A stretch of DNA of 35,106 nt from Marine Group I thaumarchaeote (GTDB taxonomy: Archaea; Thermoproteota; Nitrososphaeria; Nitrososphaerales; Nitrosopumilaceae): the NCBI GenBank assembly GCA_013390765.1, contig JACAST010000003.1, positions 1-35,106 on the forward strand, read 5' to 3'. This document shows, in pieces, positions 8,573 through 16,341 of the stretch. Position 1 is the first letter of the stretch. Every line of letters begins with the position of its first letter. The position numbers and the translations under genes were made by a program. The notes below the pieces were generated by a model, which saw only the letters and a list, made by a program, of their open reading frames with translations, was not told where the DNA came from and did not search any database.

Positions 8573-10240
8573 TTACGTTGTTGCTTGTGATGCTTCATGG
8601 AACATCTGGCTCTTTGCACAGCCTGCTGCAAGATCGTCTCCTGCACCTCTTCTCATAAGACCTCTGTAAAGACCATCTTCAAGTTTTTCACCCTCTCTTT
8701 CTTCCCATTCCTCAACGGTAATGGAATATTTCTTTTGGATTCTATCTCTATACCACTCCGGAATTACATTAAATGCACAGAATGGTATGATTCTAAGGTC
8801 AGGTGTCACATAATGAATGTCACACCTTTGTAATCTTTCAAGATCTTCATTGTATTTGTCCTGAAAGTGCATCATGCCCAAGAACATTCCTTTGACATGG
8901 AAGGCTCCCATTGAATCAAAGGATCTTTTCATTAGTATGGTTGAAAACATTTTTGCCAAATCCAGACCCGCTGGTTGCTTGTCTTTGTCAATGAAGCCTT
9001 TCAGTTTTCTTACTACTTCTAACATTGTAAAGTACTTGTTAGCACCAGAGCGAATTTGTTCTGATTTATCCTCAAATAATTCCAGCATTCCTTGAAGGTC
9101 ACAGAATCGTGTCATAGGAACAAATTTCTTTGTATCTGCATCTTCAAAAATATATGTGCCTGCGCCACAAGCAAAATGAATTGACAGCTCATACTTTGGT
9201 TTACTTGAAAATGCCTCAATCACATTTGTAAGTGGCATACAGCTTGGTACAGGATACCAGTCATCAACTGTTACCTGACCTTGTGTCTGCTCCTCTATTC
9301 TCTGGATACAATCAGGGATAGTAATTCTGTACTTTTCTCTTTCAGTTTTTCCCATTCTTCCAGTTAGTGATACGGGTTGGAAGTTTACTGCGTGTACAAC
9401 ATCCATATTCTTTTGTGCATATCTAATAATGCCACCAAGTTCATGATCGTTAATTGATTTAATTACAGTAGGGACAAAGACTACAGTAGTTCCTATTTTT
9501 CTACAAGTATCCAGTGCATATGGAATTTCCCAGTGGTTTTTTGGATTGGTTCTTGCTGTTACACCATCAAAACTAAGATAAAGATTGTTACATCCTGCCA
9601 TTCTTACATCTCTACCAGCTTCTGGGTCAAGTGCATGACGTATTCCATTGGTATTCATTTGTATATGGTCAACGTGCTCTTCTTTCATTATTTTGATTAA
9701 ATCTGTGATGTCTTCTCTTAACATTGGCTCACCGCCAGTAATCTGCATAGAGTTTCCGGGGATTGGTCTTTCTGCCCTAAGTGTTTTCATCATAGCGCGT
9801 ACTTGATCTTGAGTTGGCTCATACATGTAAGCGCCCTCAAGACCCTTCTTTACATAAAAGAAACAATACCAGCATGTAAGATCACATCTGTTTGTTACTA
9901 TGATATTTGCCAGACCGCTATGAGAAAGGTGGTTGGTACAAAGCCCACAGTTATTTGGACACGAACATTTGTCTTGCATCATAACGTTTGGTGCGTGGGC
10001 TCCCTTTCCATCTACCCAATAAGTACTAAATTTCTTGTACATATCATAGGAACCGAAATACAGTTCCTCACATTCTCCGTGTGTTGGACAAACCTTTGAC
10101 ATGAAGACTTGATCATCTCTTTCAAATACCTCAGCATCTAGAATCATATTACAATCAGGGCAAATGCTTTGAGTAAAACGGATAGTAGCCTTTTTGCTTA
10201 ATGATTTAGTTGATTGATTGGAAATCTGAATTAATGCCAT
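8573..10240 (-). CDS. tes: Radical SAM protein, tetraether lipid synthase (Tes)-like
   Basis: A 555-aa radical SAM enzyme of the MJ0619/Tes type, which joins two archaeol-lipid tails C-C to form GDGT membrane-spanning lipids. The N-terminus has a rubredoxin-like set of Cys (C27PDC30, C51, C57), then C92xCxxxCxxC101. The radical SAM core follows with CDLTCWYC (C119, C123, C126) and ITGGEP at 167-172. Further Cys occur late in the protein (HFACGAG, TRFCDL, QRCDIH, PFCAF), fitting extra Fe-S clusters. This cysteine layout and length match Tes as I know the family; other MJ0619-like radical SAM enzymes are the main alternative. It is divergent from a TrmB regulator, with a TATA-like GTTAAATATC about 28 bases before the ATG. 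Confidence 0.72.
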   Translation of the reverse strand: MALIQISNQSTKSLSKKATIRFTQSICPDCNMILDAEVFERDDQVFMSKVCPTHGECEELYFGSYDMYKKFSTYWVDGKGAHAPNVMMQDKCSCPNNCGLCTNHLSHSGLANIIVTNRCDLTCWYCFFYVKKGLEGAYMYEPTQDQVRAMMKTLRAERPIPGNSMQITGGEPMLREDITDLIKIMKEEHVDHIQMNTNGIRHALDPEAGRDVRMAGCNNLYLSFDGVTARTNPKNHWEIPYALDTCRKIGTTVVFVPTVIKSINDHELGGIIRYAQKNMDVVHAVNFQPVSLTGRMGKTEREKYRITIPDCIQRIEEQTQGQVTVDDWYPVPSCMPLTNVIEAFSSKPKYELSIHFACGAGTYIFEDADTKKFVPMTRFCDLQGMLELFEDKSEQIRSGANKYFTMLEVVRKLKGFIDKDKQPAGLDLAKMFSTILMKRSFDSMGAFHVKGMFLGMMHFQDKYNEDLERLQRCDIHYVTPDLRIIPFCAFNVIPEWYRDRIQKKYSITVEEWEEREGEKLEDGLYRGLMRRGAGDDLAAGCAKSQMFHEASQATT

Positions 10241-10263
10241 TGTTACTGATTTTTTTTAAGATT

Positions 10264-10273
10264 GATATTTAAC
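10264..10273 (-). promoter_or_regulatory. TATA-like box of the tes-like gene
   Basis: On the minus strand this reads GTTAAATATC, centred about 28 bases before the ATG at 10240, the spacing expected for a leaderless or near-leaderless archaeal transcript. Confidence 0.45.
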
Positions 10274-10285
10274 GGCTTTCATACT

Positions 10286-10310
10286 TTACACCGTTGGAAT
10301 AGGAGTGTAA
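10286..10310. promoter_or_regulatory. Inverted repeat between divergent promoters, candidate operator
   Basis: TTACAC (10286-10291) and GTGTAA (10305-10310) form perfect 6-bp arms around 13 bases. The element sits between the TATA-like boxes of the tes-like gene and of trmB, about 10 bases upstream of the latter. It could bind the TrmB-family or the DtxR-family protein encoded just downstream. No binding evidence is possible from sequence alone. Confidence 0.35.
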
Positions 10311-10319
10311 TTTATAGTG

Positions 10320-10327
10320 TATATAAT
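10320..10327 (+). promoter_or_regulatory. TATA box of the TrmB-family gene
   Basis: TATATAAT centred about 22-25 bases before the two adjacent candidate ATG codons (10345 and 10348), consistent with an almost leaderless mRNA. Confidence 0.55.
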
Positions 10328-10344
10328 AACAAATCAAAGCGAGA

Positions 10345-11118
10345 ATGATGAGTATTTCCGATCAAACACGAAAATCTTTGGAAAAAGTTGGTCTAACGGG
10401 CTATGAAATCAAGACTTTTACCTCACTGCTAAAAACTGGTGAGCTTACTGCTTCAAATTTAAGTCAACAATCTGGTGTTCCATATTCAAAGATTTACGAA
10501 GTTTTGAGTGCACTAGAGGAAAAAGGTTGGGTTGGTTCCGATAAATCAAGACCGACAAAATATTTTTCTAAATCTCCTAATTCTGCACTACAAACAACAA
10601 AACAAAGGATCGAGGAAGATTTTGCAAAAAATGAGAAAATAATCCTAAGCGATCTTAACCCAATATACAAAAAAAGTGGTACAACAGAACGACCTGATAT
10701 CTGGGTTCTAACAGGAACTATGAATATAGCAACCAGGATTCTTGAGATGATTGAAACGTGTAGAAAAGAAGTGTTAATTGCAATTCCAAAAGCTGGAGAA
10801 GAATTGATAAAACAGGCATTACCAAAACTAAGACAGTTACATGACAAGGGAGTTAAAATTACAATTCTCACATCTGACAGATTTGATAAAGATGCCCTCA
10901 AAGGATTAACTCGACTTGCTACCGTAAAAATGAAGAAAGGACTCTTTGGCGGTGGTTTAATTTCAGATAAACATAATGTTGTAATATTGCTTGGCCCAGA
11001 AATTAGTCATTCAAATGCTTCAGAAATTATAGCAATATGTACAGATCATGCTGAGCTATCTGGTTTTGCAAGAGAATATTTTGAATATTTATTAAAAGAT
11101 ACATCGAAGGTTAAGTGA
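10345..11118 (+). CDS. TrmB-family transcriptional regulator
   Basis: A 257-aa TrmB-type DNA-binding regulator. The N-terminal winged helix (residues about 1-80) reads LEKVGLTGYEIKTFTSLLKTGELTASNLS...GVPYSKIYEVLSALEEKGWV, the classic TrmB HTH with the recognition helix at PYSKIYEVLSALE. The rest (IWVLTGTMNIATRILEMI, VLIAIPKAGEELI, KITILTSDRF) resembles the PLD-like regulatory domain found in shorter TrmB proteins; I see no extended sugar-binding domain. It is divergent from the tes-like gene, with a candidate operator between them, and its stop overlaps the next start (TGATG), so it is cotranslated with the DtxR-type gene. The ligand is unknown. ATG 10345 or 10348 are both possible starts. 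Confidence 0.83.
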   Translation: MMSISDQTRKSLEKVGLTGYEIKTFTSLLKTGELTASNLSQQSGVPYSKIYEVLSALEEKGWVGSDKSRPTKYFSKSPNSALQTTKQRIEEDFAKNEKIILSDLNPIYKKSGTTERPDIWVLTGTMNIATRILEMIETCRKEVLIAIPKAGEELIKQALPKLRQLHDKGVKITILTSDRFDKDALKGLTRLATVKMKKGLFGGGLISDKHNVVILLGPEISHSNASEIIAICTDHAELSGFAREYFEYLLKDTSKVK

Positions 11119-11567
11119 TGGGTTCGTCTGATGATGAAGTTCTTTTTGTGGGAACCGCTGATGCTGAACATGTTGAGATGTATCTGAAGGCAATTTGGCA
11201 TATAAAAGAAAGAAACGAACCCGTAAAAATCAGCACAATTGCGAGGATGCTCAGCGTAAGACAGCCAAGCGTTGTTCAAATGTTAAAAAAACTAAATCTA
11301 CAACAACTTGTGGAATATAATAAAGCTGGAGTTTTTCTTACTGAAAATGGTGAAAAAGTCGGTTCAACTATGATGAGAAATAGTAGGCTAATGGAAGTTT
11401 TGATGGATAGTACACTTAAGGTAGAGATTGATGAGGAGATGGTATGTGGAATTGAACATCATATGAGCAAACAATTTACAAATGCCATGTGCACTATGCT
11501 AAACCATCCACGAAAATGTCCGCACAATCACAAAATTCCTGAAGGAGAATGTTGCCAAAAAAACTAA
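11118..11567 (+). CDS. DtxR/MntR-family metal-dependent regulator
   Basis: A 149-aa regulator of the DtxR family, which represses metal uptake or other genes when bound to Fe(II) or Mn(II). The winged helix spans residues about 17-80 (VEMYLKAIWHI, ISTIARMLSVRQPSVVQMLKKL, GVFLTENGEKVG). By alignment to DtxR, the primary metal ligands are all kept: M21 (as M10), C110, E113 and H114 (as C102, E105, H106 in CxxEHxM). The ancillary-site histidines are not (S89 and E106 in their places). The Cys ligand favours an iron-type regulator over MntR. The tail has extra CPH, H and CC residues and no SH3 domain. ATG 11118 overlaps the trmB stop; GTG 11115 is the alternative. Confidence 0.85.
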   Translation: MGSSDDEVLFVGTADAEHVEMYLKAIWHIKERNEPVKISTIARMLSVRQPSVVQMLKKLNLQQLVEYNKAGVFLTENGEKVGSTMMRNSRLMEVLMDSTLKVEIDEEMVCGIEHHMSKQFTNAMCTMLNHPRKCPHNHKIPEGECCQKN

Positions 11568-11590
11568 CTCGGACTAAATCTAATTCATTT

Positions 11591-11600
11591 TATTATATAT
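11591..11600 (+). promoter_or_regulatory. TATA-like box before the 54-aa Cys-rich gene
   Basis: TATTATATAT lies about 38-47 bases before the ATG at 11638, so the mini-gene probably has its own promoter with a short leader. A second AT-rich stretch (AATATACAATG, around 11609-11620) is an alternative. Confidence 0.4.
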
Positions 11601-11637
11601 GCCAATGAAAATATACAATGTATAGGTTAATTGTAAT

Positions 11638-11802
11638 ATGACATGCTTTTGTGGATGTAACGATTTTGAAAAAAATCCAAATGGTCAAATCCTTGGATGT
11701 GTAAAGTGTAGTCATGGACGCCAAAATCATGATGATAAATTTAGAGAATCTGCAAGAATGAATGAAGGACAGTCACAAAAACGTGATGTTGATTTTGGTT
11801 AA
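11638..11802 (+). CDS. Cys-rich mini-protein, probable zinc-binding
   Basis: A 54-aa ORF read directly from the sequence (ATG 11638, TAA 11800-11802). The protein begins MTCFCGCNDF with Cys at residues 3, 5 and 7, then CVKC at 21-24 and H26 and H31, followed by a polar charged tail ending DVDFG. The spacing suggests a single zinc ribbon or another small metal site. I do not recognise the family. It has its own TATA-like element, stands apart from the upstream DtxR gene by 70 bases, and shows sensible codon use for this genome, so I judge it real. A role as a small nucleic-acid- or protein-binding adaptor is only a guess. Confidence 0.6.
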   Translation: MTCFCGCNDFEKNPNGQILGCVKCSHGRQNHDDKFRESARMNEGQSQKRDVDFG

Positions 11803-11966
11803 TTTGTTATTCATATAATTACAAAAAGGATTAGCAGGCTCAGAACTCAAGATCCTCATCATCAAGTCAAAGGGATAAGCTCATCAATGCCTGCATATTA
11901 TCTTTAAAGAAATACTAAATGAATCTTTCAAGAAGCTTGATAAATGACAGTTAACATTAGTACATA

Positions 11967-12362
11967 ATGGTACAAATAGATACCCCAGCATCAATGGAAA
12001 GTTTTAGAACATTCGTAATGGTCAGTACGTGTAGTTCATTCGCTCCACAAAGTTATGCGGATGATACGGAAGTTTTTCCAGAGCGAGAGGAAAATCTTGG
12101 TTCTATATACGTTGAAGCCGCAGATAAGGTAACTTTAAAGAAAATTCGGGACATTACATTTGTAAATGCAAGAGATGTATTAGGAATAATCTATAACTCT
12201 AGGAGTGGAAATACAAAACTAAATTGGCGTCAGATTAGACGCAATAATGGCAAGGTGACAGGTGAGGCTTCATCAAATTCTCTTGTAAACCTGGCACAAA
12301 GTGGAGTAATTACCCTTGATTGGGTAGAAAACTATGTTCGAAAGAAAACTCAAGAAAATTGA
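11967..12362 (+). CDS. Conserved-looking 131-aa protein of unknown function
   Basis: I do not recognise this protein. It has 131 aa, no membrane segment, and one Cys near the N-terminus (STCSSFAPQSYADD). The central part alternates strands and charged helices (LGSIYVEAADKVTLKKIRDITFVNARDVLGIIYNSRSG), then a basic stretch (LNWRQIRRNNGKVTG) and a C-terminal ITLDWVENYVRKK helix. The basic patch would fit nucleic-acid binding, but that is a guess. The first 20 residues look less structured, so the true start could be the ATG at M10 or M18 instead of 11967. It is separated from pelA by only 30 bases and may share its transcript. Confidence 0.6.
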   Translation: MVQIDTPASMESFRTFVMVSTCSSFAPQSYADDTEVFPEREENLGSIYVEAADKVTLKKIRDITFVNARDVLGIIYNSRSGNTKLNWRQIRRNNGKVTGEASSNSLVNLAQSGVITLDWVENYVRKKTQEN

Positions 12363-12392
12363 CATGTTTTTATTTTCGCAATAAAAAAAGAT

Positions 12393-13448
12393 ATGCTAAC
12401 TAAAATTATTCATGAAAATTCAATTTCATGTATACCAGAAGATTCTGACGATCTAATTATTCTTCGTAGGGTTATCAACAAGGGAGATAAAATTGTTGGA
12501 GAGACTGTTCGTGTTGTTAAACAGGAAAAAGATTTTGCAAGACCAGATAAGGGAGAACGTGTTAAGATTAGGCTATCGCTGGAAGTTGAAAAGATATCGC
12601 TGGATAACGTACTAGATAGAATACGAGTTAGCGGAATAATCAAAGAATCCAATAATGAATTAGTTCCTCATGGCTCACATCACTCATTTATCATCAAAAT
12701 TGATCAGCCGTTTAATCTACTCAAAAAGAAATGGACACCGACAGAAAAAAAACTTGTGATAACCAAAGATCGTAATCTAACATTCATCTTAATTGCGATA
12801 GATACTAGCGATTGTGGTATTGGAAAACTAAAAGGAACACATCTGCATATAATGCCTAACATCTATTCTGGATCAAGTGGAAAACGATACAAAACTAACT
12901 TTAAAATCGAAAACTTCTTTGAAGAAATTTCAAAAGCTTTGTTACCCATTGTAAAAGCAAATTATCAGCTCATAGTATTTGGTCCAGGCGAAACAAAAAA
13001 GAAATTTGTAAACTTTCTAGCAAAAACACAGATTGGTCAACATAATGAAATCAAAATGATTGAAGGGGTGGATTCTAGCGGTGAAGATGGTATTCATATA
13101 TTTACCAAATCTAAATCAATGAAAGAGATAATATCAAACAGCAAGCTTGCAAAAGTTTCTGACATTATCGATCAAGTGATGTTTCTTGCAAACAAAAAAA
13201 GCCGTAAGTTCACAATGGGTCTGGAAGAGACTAGGAAAGCAAATGAATATGGTGCGATAGACTCACTAATTTTTTCTGAGAAGGCAATCCAAAGTCATGA
13301 TGAACAAGAGGTTATCGACTTCTTAAACGATGTAGAATCAAAAGGTAGCAAGGTATACAGTGTTGATGCAACTACTGATGCAGGTCTCAGAGTTACTGGA
13401 CTTGGTGGTATTATTTCAATTCTAAGATTTGCAGTGGAAGCTAGTTAG
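12393..13448 (+). CDS. pelA: Pelota/Dom34, ribosome rescue factor
   Basis: Archaeal Pelota, an eRF1 paralogue that enters the A site of stalled ribosomes with aEF1A or ABCE1 and splits them without peptide release. At 351 aa it has the family length. Domain 1 (residues 1-130) shows the Sm-like pattern ILRRVINKGDKIVGETVRVVKQ...RPDKGERVKIRLSLEVEKI. Domain 2 (about 130-260) contains LVVFGPGETKK-like LIVFGPGETKKKFVNFL, and domain 3 closes with ESKGSKVYSVDATTDAGLRVTGLGGIISILRF. As in Pelota and unlike eRF1, no GGQ motif is present. It converges on and overlaps cutA by eight bases. Confidence 0.93.
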   Translation: MLTKIIHENSISCIPEDSDDLIILRRVINKGDKIVGETVRVVKQEKDFARPDKGERVKIRLSLEVEKISLDNVLDRIRVSGIIKESNNELVPHGSHHSFIIKIDQPFNLLKKKWTPTEKKLVITKDRNLTFILIAIDTSDCGIGKLKGTHLHIMPNIYSGSSGKRYKTNFKIENFFEEISKALLPIVKANYQLIVFGPGETKKKFVNFLAKTQIGQHNEIKMIEGVDSSGEDGIHIFTKSKSMKEIISNSKLAKVSDIIDQVMFLANKKSRKFTMGLEETRKANEYGAIDSLIFSEKAIQSHDEQEVIDFLNDVESKGSKVYSVDATTDAGLRVTGLGGIISILRFAVEAS

Positions 13449-13752
13449 TAGAATCCACAAGCCATTTCATATATGGTTGATTAATGGATTCGACATTAAT
13501 TTCTGCAATTTCTGGCACGTCGTATGGATGAAGTTTTTTTAATTCTTTTTTTAGAGTAAGTTGGTTTTTTTTGGTAGTTTTGAAAAGTGCAAGATACTCA
13601 TCCTGGTTTTCAATTTTTCCCTTCCAAGTATAAACAGACGAAATCTTTGTGATATTGACACAAGCAGCTAGTTTCTTCTTTACTATCTGATTGGCAATAC
13701 TTGTGACTGACTGTTTACTAGGAAATGTTGATACAATAATCACGGGTTTCAC
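13441..13752 (-). CDS. cutA: CutA1 family divalent-ion tolerance protein
   Basis: A 103-aa CutA1 protein, a small trimeric ferredoxin-like-fold protein linked to divalent metal tolerance, with its biochemical role still unclear. Family markers are IIVSTFPSK at the start, KKLAACVNI (residues 26-34), YTWKGKIENQDEYLALFKT and HPYDVPEIAEI, all in the normal order and spacing. The last eight bases overlap the end of pelA on the other strand, a compact convergent arrangement. A metal link with the DtxR regulator nearby is possible but not shown. Confidence 0.93.
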   Translation of the reverse strand: MKPVIIVSTFPSKQSVTSIANQIVKKKLAACVNITKISSVYTWKGKIENQDEYLALFKTTKKNQLTLKKELKKLHPYDVPEIAEINVESINQPYMKWLVDSTN

Positions 13753-13795
13753 AGTAACCGATAAATTTACGTGAATAAAAAAAGTACCAATAGAT

Positions 13796-14995
13796 TTGGC
13801 TCTTGATTTCCTTACTGATAATGCGATAATTTACGTCTTGATAGCCTGGGTTGTTATCTTAATTATTGCAAAGTCTCTAAAACTGGAAAAACATGGTTTT
13901 AAAATAACTGCCTACAGCCTTACCTACAAAAATACTCAGGTCCAGTCTGCACTTTCAAAAATGCTAACTAGAACCAAGCGTGGAATTCAGGTTTTTGCAG
14001 ATGTTAGCGTTGTTTCAGGATTTCTGATGATGGGATTTGCATTCTGGTTTTTGTTAAACAACCTCTTGAACTTTTTTGTAGAACCAACTGAATTTTCCGA
14101 GTTAACAGTACTGATACCGGGTGTTACACTAACTTCTGCTCCGGCTATAATGTATTTTCTGTTATCCATTCCAATTGTTCTTGTCATTCATGAAGGTGCT
14201 CATGGTATAGTGGCTACTCTGGAAAAAATAAAGATCAAGACAGGAGGATTTGCAGTTTTTATCGCATTATTTGCTGGGTTTGTAGAACCGGACGAAAAGG
14301 AATTTGATAATGCAAAAAAAATATCAAAGCTTAGGGTCATAGGAGCAGGTGCAACTTCAAATGTAATCTTTGCATTTGCTTTAGGAGCATTATTATTAAC
14401 AAATCCAATTTTTGCATTGATTGTACCAGAACCAATCCTGGGATGGTTTTACGAAGCGCCTGACGGTGTGCTCATTATTTCAATTATCGAAGGCAGTGGT
14501 GCAGAAAAGGCAGGTTTACAAAAAGATGATTTGATAACAGGAATAAATGGTGTGGTAATAGTAACTCCATTTGATTTTCAAAAGGTTGATCTGAAACCTG
14601 GAGATACTGTTACTGTTACAGTTCAGAGAGATGGACAACATCTGCAATTACCTGTGGAGATTATGCCTTCTCCTGATGATCCTGATAGAGGTTTAGTTGG
14701 GATCATGAGAGATAATGCAATGTCTTACAAACCAATCTTGAATTTCATAGAATGGGATCCTCAGATATCGATGTTTCTTCTTTGGCTATGGATGATTTCA
14801 TTTTTCATTGGAATTATCAACATGCTTCCCTTACCTATACTGGATGGGGGGAAGTTTATCTATACCATTATTGAGAAAAATACTTCGGAACAAAAAATTA
14901 AGATAATAATGTGGTCTGTCTATGCTTTTACTTTCATTGTATTTGCTCTCAATATAGCATTGTCTTATGTAAAATCTGGATGGTTTACTATCTAA
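13796..14995 (+). CDS. Site-2 protease-like M50 membrane metalloprotease with PDZ domain
   Basis: A 399-aa intramembrane zinc protease of the S2P/RseP type, which cuts membrane-embedded regulators. Membrane segments occur at about residues 7-25, 65-90 and 110-135. The HExxH motif is HEGAH at 132-136 inside VLVIHEGAHGIVA. A PDZ domain spans about 220-290 (VLIISIIEGSGAEKAGLQKDDLITGINGVVI). The third zinc ligand is D350 in LPLPILDGGK, followed by a last helix pair. All catalytic residues are present. The start is TTG 13796, about 20 bases after an AT-rich box. Substrate unknown. Confidence 0.9.
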   Translation: MALDFLTDNAIIYVLIAWVVILIIAKSLKLEKHGFKITAYSLTYKNTQVQSALSKMLTRTKRGIQVFADVSVVSGFLMMGFAFWFLLNNLLNFFVEPTEFSELTVLIPGVTLTSAPAIMYFLLSIPIVLVIHEGAHGIVATLEKIKIKTGGFAVFIALFAGFVEPDEKEFDNAKKISKLRVIGAGATSNVIFAFALGALLLTNPIFALIVPEPILGWFYEAPDGVLIISIIEGSGAEKAGLQKDDLITGINGVVIVTPFDFQKVDLKPGDTVTVTVQRDGQHLQLPVEIMPSPDDPDRGLVGIMRDNAMSYKPILNFIEWDPQISMFLLWLWMISFFIGIINMLPLPILDGGKFIYTIIEKNTSEQKIKIIMWSVYAFTFIVFALNIALSYVKSGWFTI

Positions 14996-15062
14996 GGTAA
15001 CAAAAACAATGAACTTGATTTACGTTAAAACATAAATTACTAAAAAATTAATTAGAAAATAT

Positions 15063-15971
15063 ATGATTTGTGACAAATGCCAAAGGCAAGCAACTTATTC
15101 AAGAAAGTATTCTGGAGAAACACTTTGTTCCGAATGTTTCTCTAATTCGATTTTACACAAGGCGGCTAAAACAATCTCAAAGTACAAAATGATTAAAAAT
15201 GATGAACTTGTTTGCGTTGCAGTTTCTGGTGGAAAAGATTCTCTAGTATTATTAGATGTTTTAAATAAAATGTCAAAAACTCACAATTTTAGACTATTCG
15301 CTGTAACCATTGACGAGGGAATTCCTGGATACCGAGATGAGGCGCTAAAAATTGTTGAAAACTTTTGTGCACAATTGAAGATACAACATAAAGTTTTCTC
15401 GTACAAAAAACTCTTTGATCTGACATTGGAGGAATCATTACAGCTAAGAAATGACCAGAAACCTTCTTCCTGTTCAATTTGTGGCACATTTAGGCGAAGA
15501 GCATTAGATCATGCAGCAAAATCAATAAACGCAGATGTCATTGCAACAGGTCATAACTTAGATGATTTTCTCCAAACGTTTCTAATAAACACGCTTTCTG
15601 GAGATACTACTAAAATTGGTTGGATGGACCCGGATACATCTTCAAATAAACTGAGAAAGATTAAACCGTTATCTGAGATCTACGAGTCTGAAATTGTATT
15701 CTATGCGTTTACAAATAACCTTCCTTTTCAAACAGAACCATGCCCACACATGAATGAGGGAATCAGAACAGAGATTCGTGAATTTCTAAATTTGCTTGAA
15801 TCAAACCATAATGGAATAAAAAATAATATGTATAACTCAGTTTTGAAAATTTCCCAATTTACTAAGAAGGCAAATCATAAAGAAAAACGGAATTGTTTAG
15901 TTTGTGGCAATGAATGCAGTGGTAAGATTTGTTCTGTGTGTAAGATGATAACACGTTTGACTAGTAAATGA
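15063..15971 (+). CDS. ncsA: tRNA 2-thiolation enzyme, NcsA/TtuA family
   Basis: A 302-aa PP-loop ATPase that thiolates tRNA uridines (Ncs6/CTU1/TtuA group; U34 or U54). An N-terminal zinc motif (CDKC...CSEC, residues 3-24) and a C-terminal one (CLVCGNECSGKICSVC) flank the catalytic core. The PP-loop SGGKDS is at 55-60. Three Cys correspond to the TtuA [4Fe-4S] ligands: C137 and C140 (CSIC) and C227 (EPCPH). ATGHNLDD follows the expected second motif. Sulfur probably comes from a ubiquitin-like carrier, by family analogy. Whether it acts on position 34 or 54 cannot be decided here. Confidence 0.9.
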   Translation: MICDKCQRQATYSRKYSGETLCSECFSNSILHKAAKTISKYKMIKNDELVCVAVSGGKDSLVLLDVLNKMSKTHNFRLFAVTIDEGIPGYRDEALKIVENFCAQLKIQHKVFSYKKLFDLTLEESLQLRNDQKPSSCSICGTFRRRALDHAAKSINADVIATGHNLDDFLQTFLINTLSGDTTKIGWMDPDTSSNKLRKIKPLSEIYESEIVFYAFTNNLPFQTEPCPHMNEGIRTEIREFLNLLESNHNGIKNNMYNSVLKISQFTKKANHKEKRNCLVCGNECSGKICSVCKMITRLTSK

Positions 15972-15980
15972 CCCTAATTC

Positions 15981-15990
15981 AAATATAACA
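15981..15990 (+). promoter_or_regulatory. TATA-like box of the SRP RNA gene
   Basis: AAATATAACA is centred about 23 bases before the predicted 5' end of the SRP RNA at 16008, the usual distance for archaeal transcription start. Confidence 0.55.
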
Positions 15991-16007
15991 CTAGTTTGAA
16001 TTATGAG

Positions 16008-16325
16008 CGGTAGTAGGTAGGACTGGGGTGCTAGCCGTGCCCTATTCTGAAACCGGCTATACGCAGAGGTCAGCAACTGCTGGGTAAATCTCTAGAATGG
16101 TGATTCCCACTTGGTGTGCGGAAATGAAATCACGCCGAGGCGGGTGGTTGTAGGACTAGAATTATCCGAAGGGATAATTTCTAAGACCGAACGATTGAAA
16201 GGGATCAGGTCCGGGAGGGAGCAGTCCTAAGGTCGAACATTCACGCTTCCTCGTCAACGTGGCGGATCTTGTATGCCTTGAAATGGGGCTATCGATCTAG
16301 TCTGGAACCAGCAGGTCTACTACCG
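16008..16325 (+). ncRNA. ffs: Signal recognition particle RNA (7S RNA)
   Basis: An archaeal SRP RNA of about 318 nt. The SRP54-binding helix 8 is clear: ATCAGGTCCGGGAGGGAGCAG at about 16205-16223, with a GGGA tetraloop and the conserved GAGCAG internal side, closed by GTCCTAAGGTC. The ends pair perfectly: CGGTAGTAG (16008-16016) with CTACTACCG (16317-16325), matching the archaeal helix 1. It is far more GC-rich than its surroundings, has its own TATA-like box, and ends in an AT-rich tract. Ends are set from the helix 1 pairing, so the true transcript could differ by a few bases. Confidence 0.95.
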
Positions 16326-16341
16326 TATTAAATTTTAAAAA

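Noticed and set aside
15972-16341. Possible CRISPR or other repeat array in the GC-rich stretch after ncsA
   Set aside because: The stretch is one contiguous SRP RNA with the conserved helix 8 and paired ends; there are no regularly spaced repeats.
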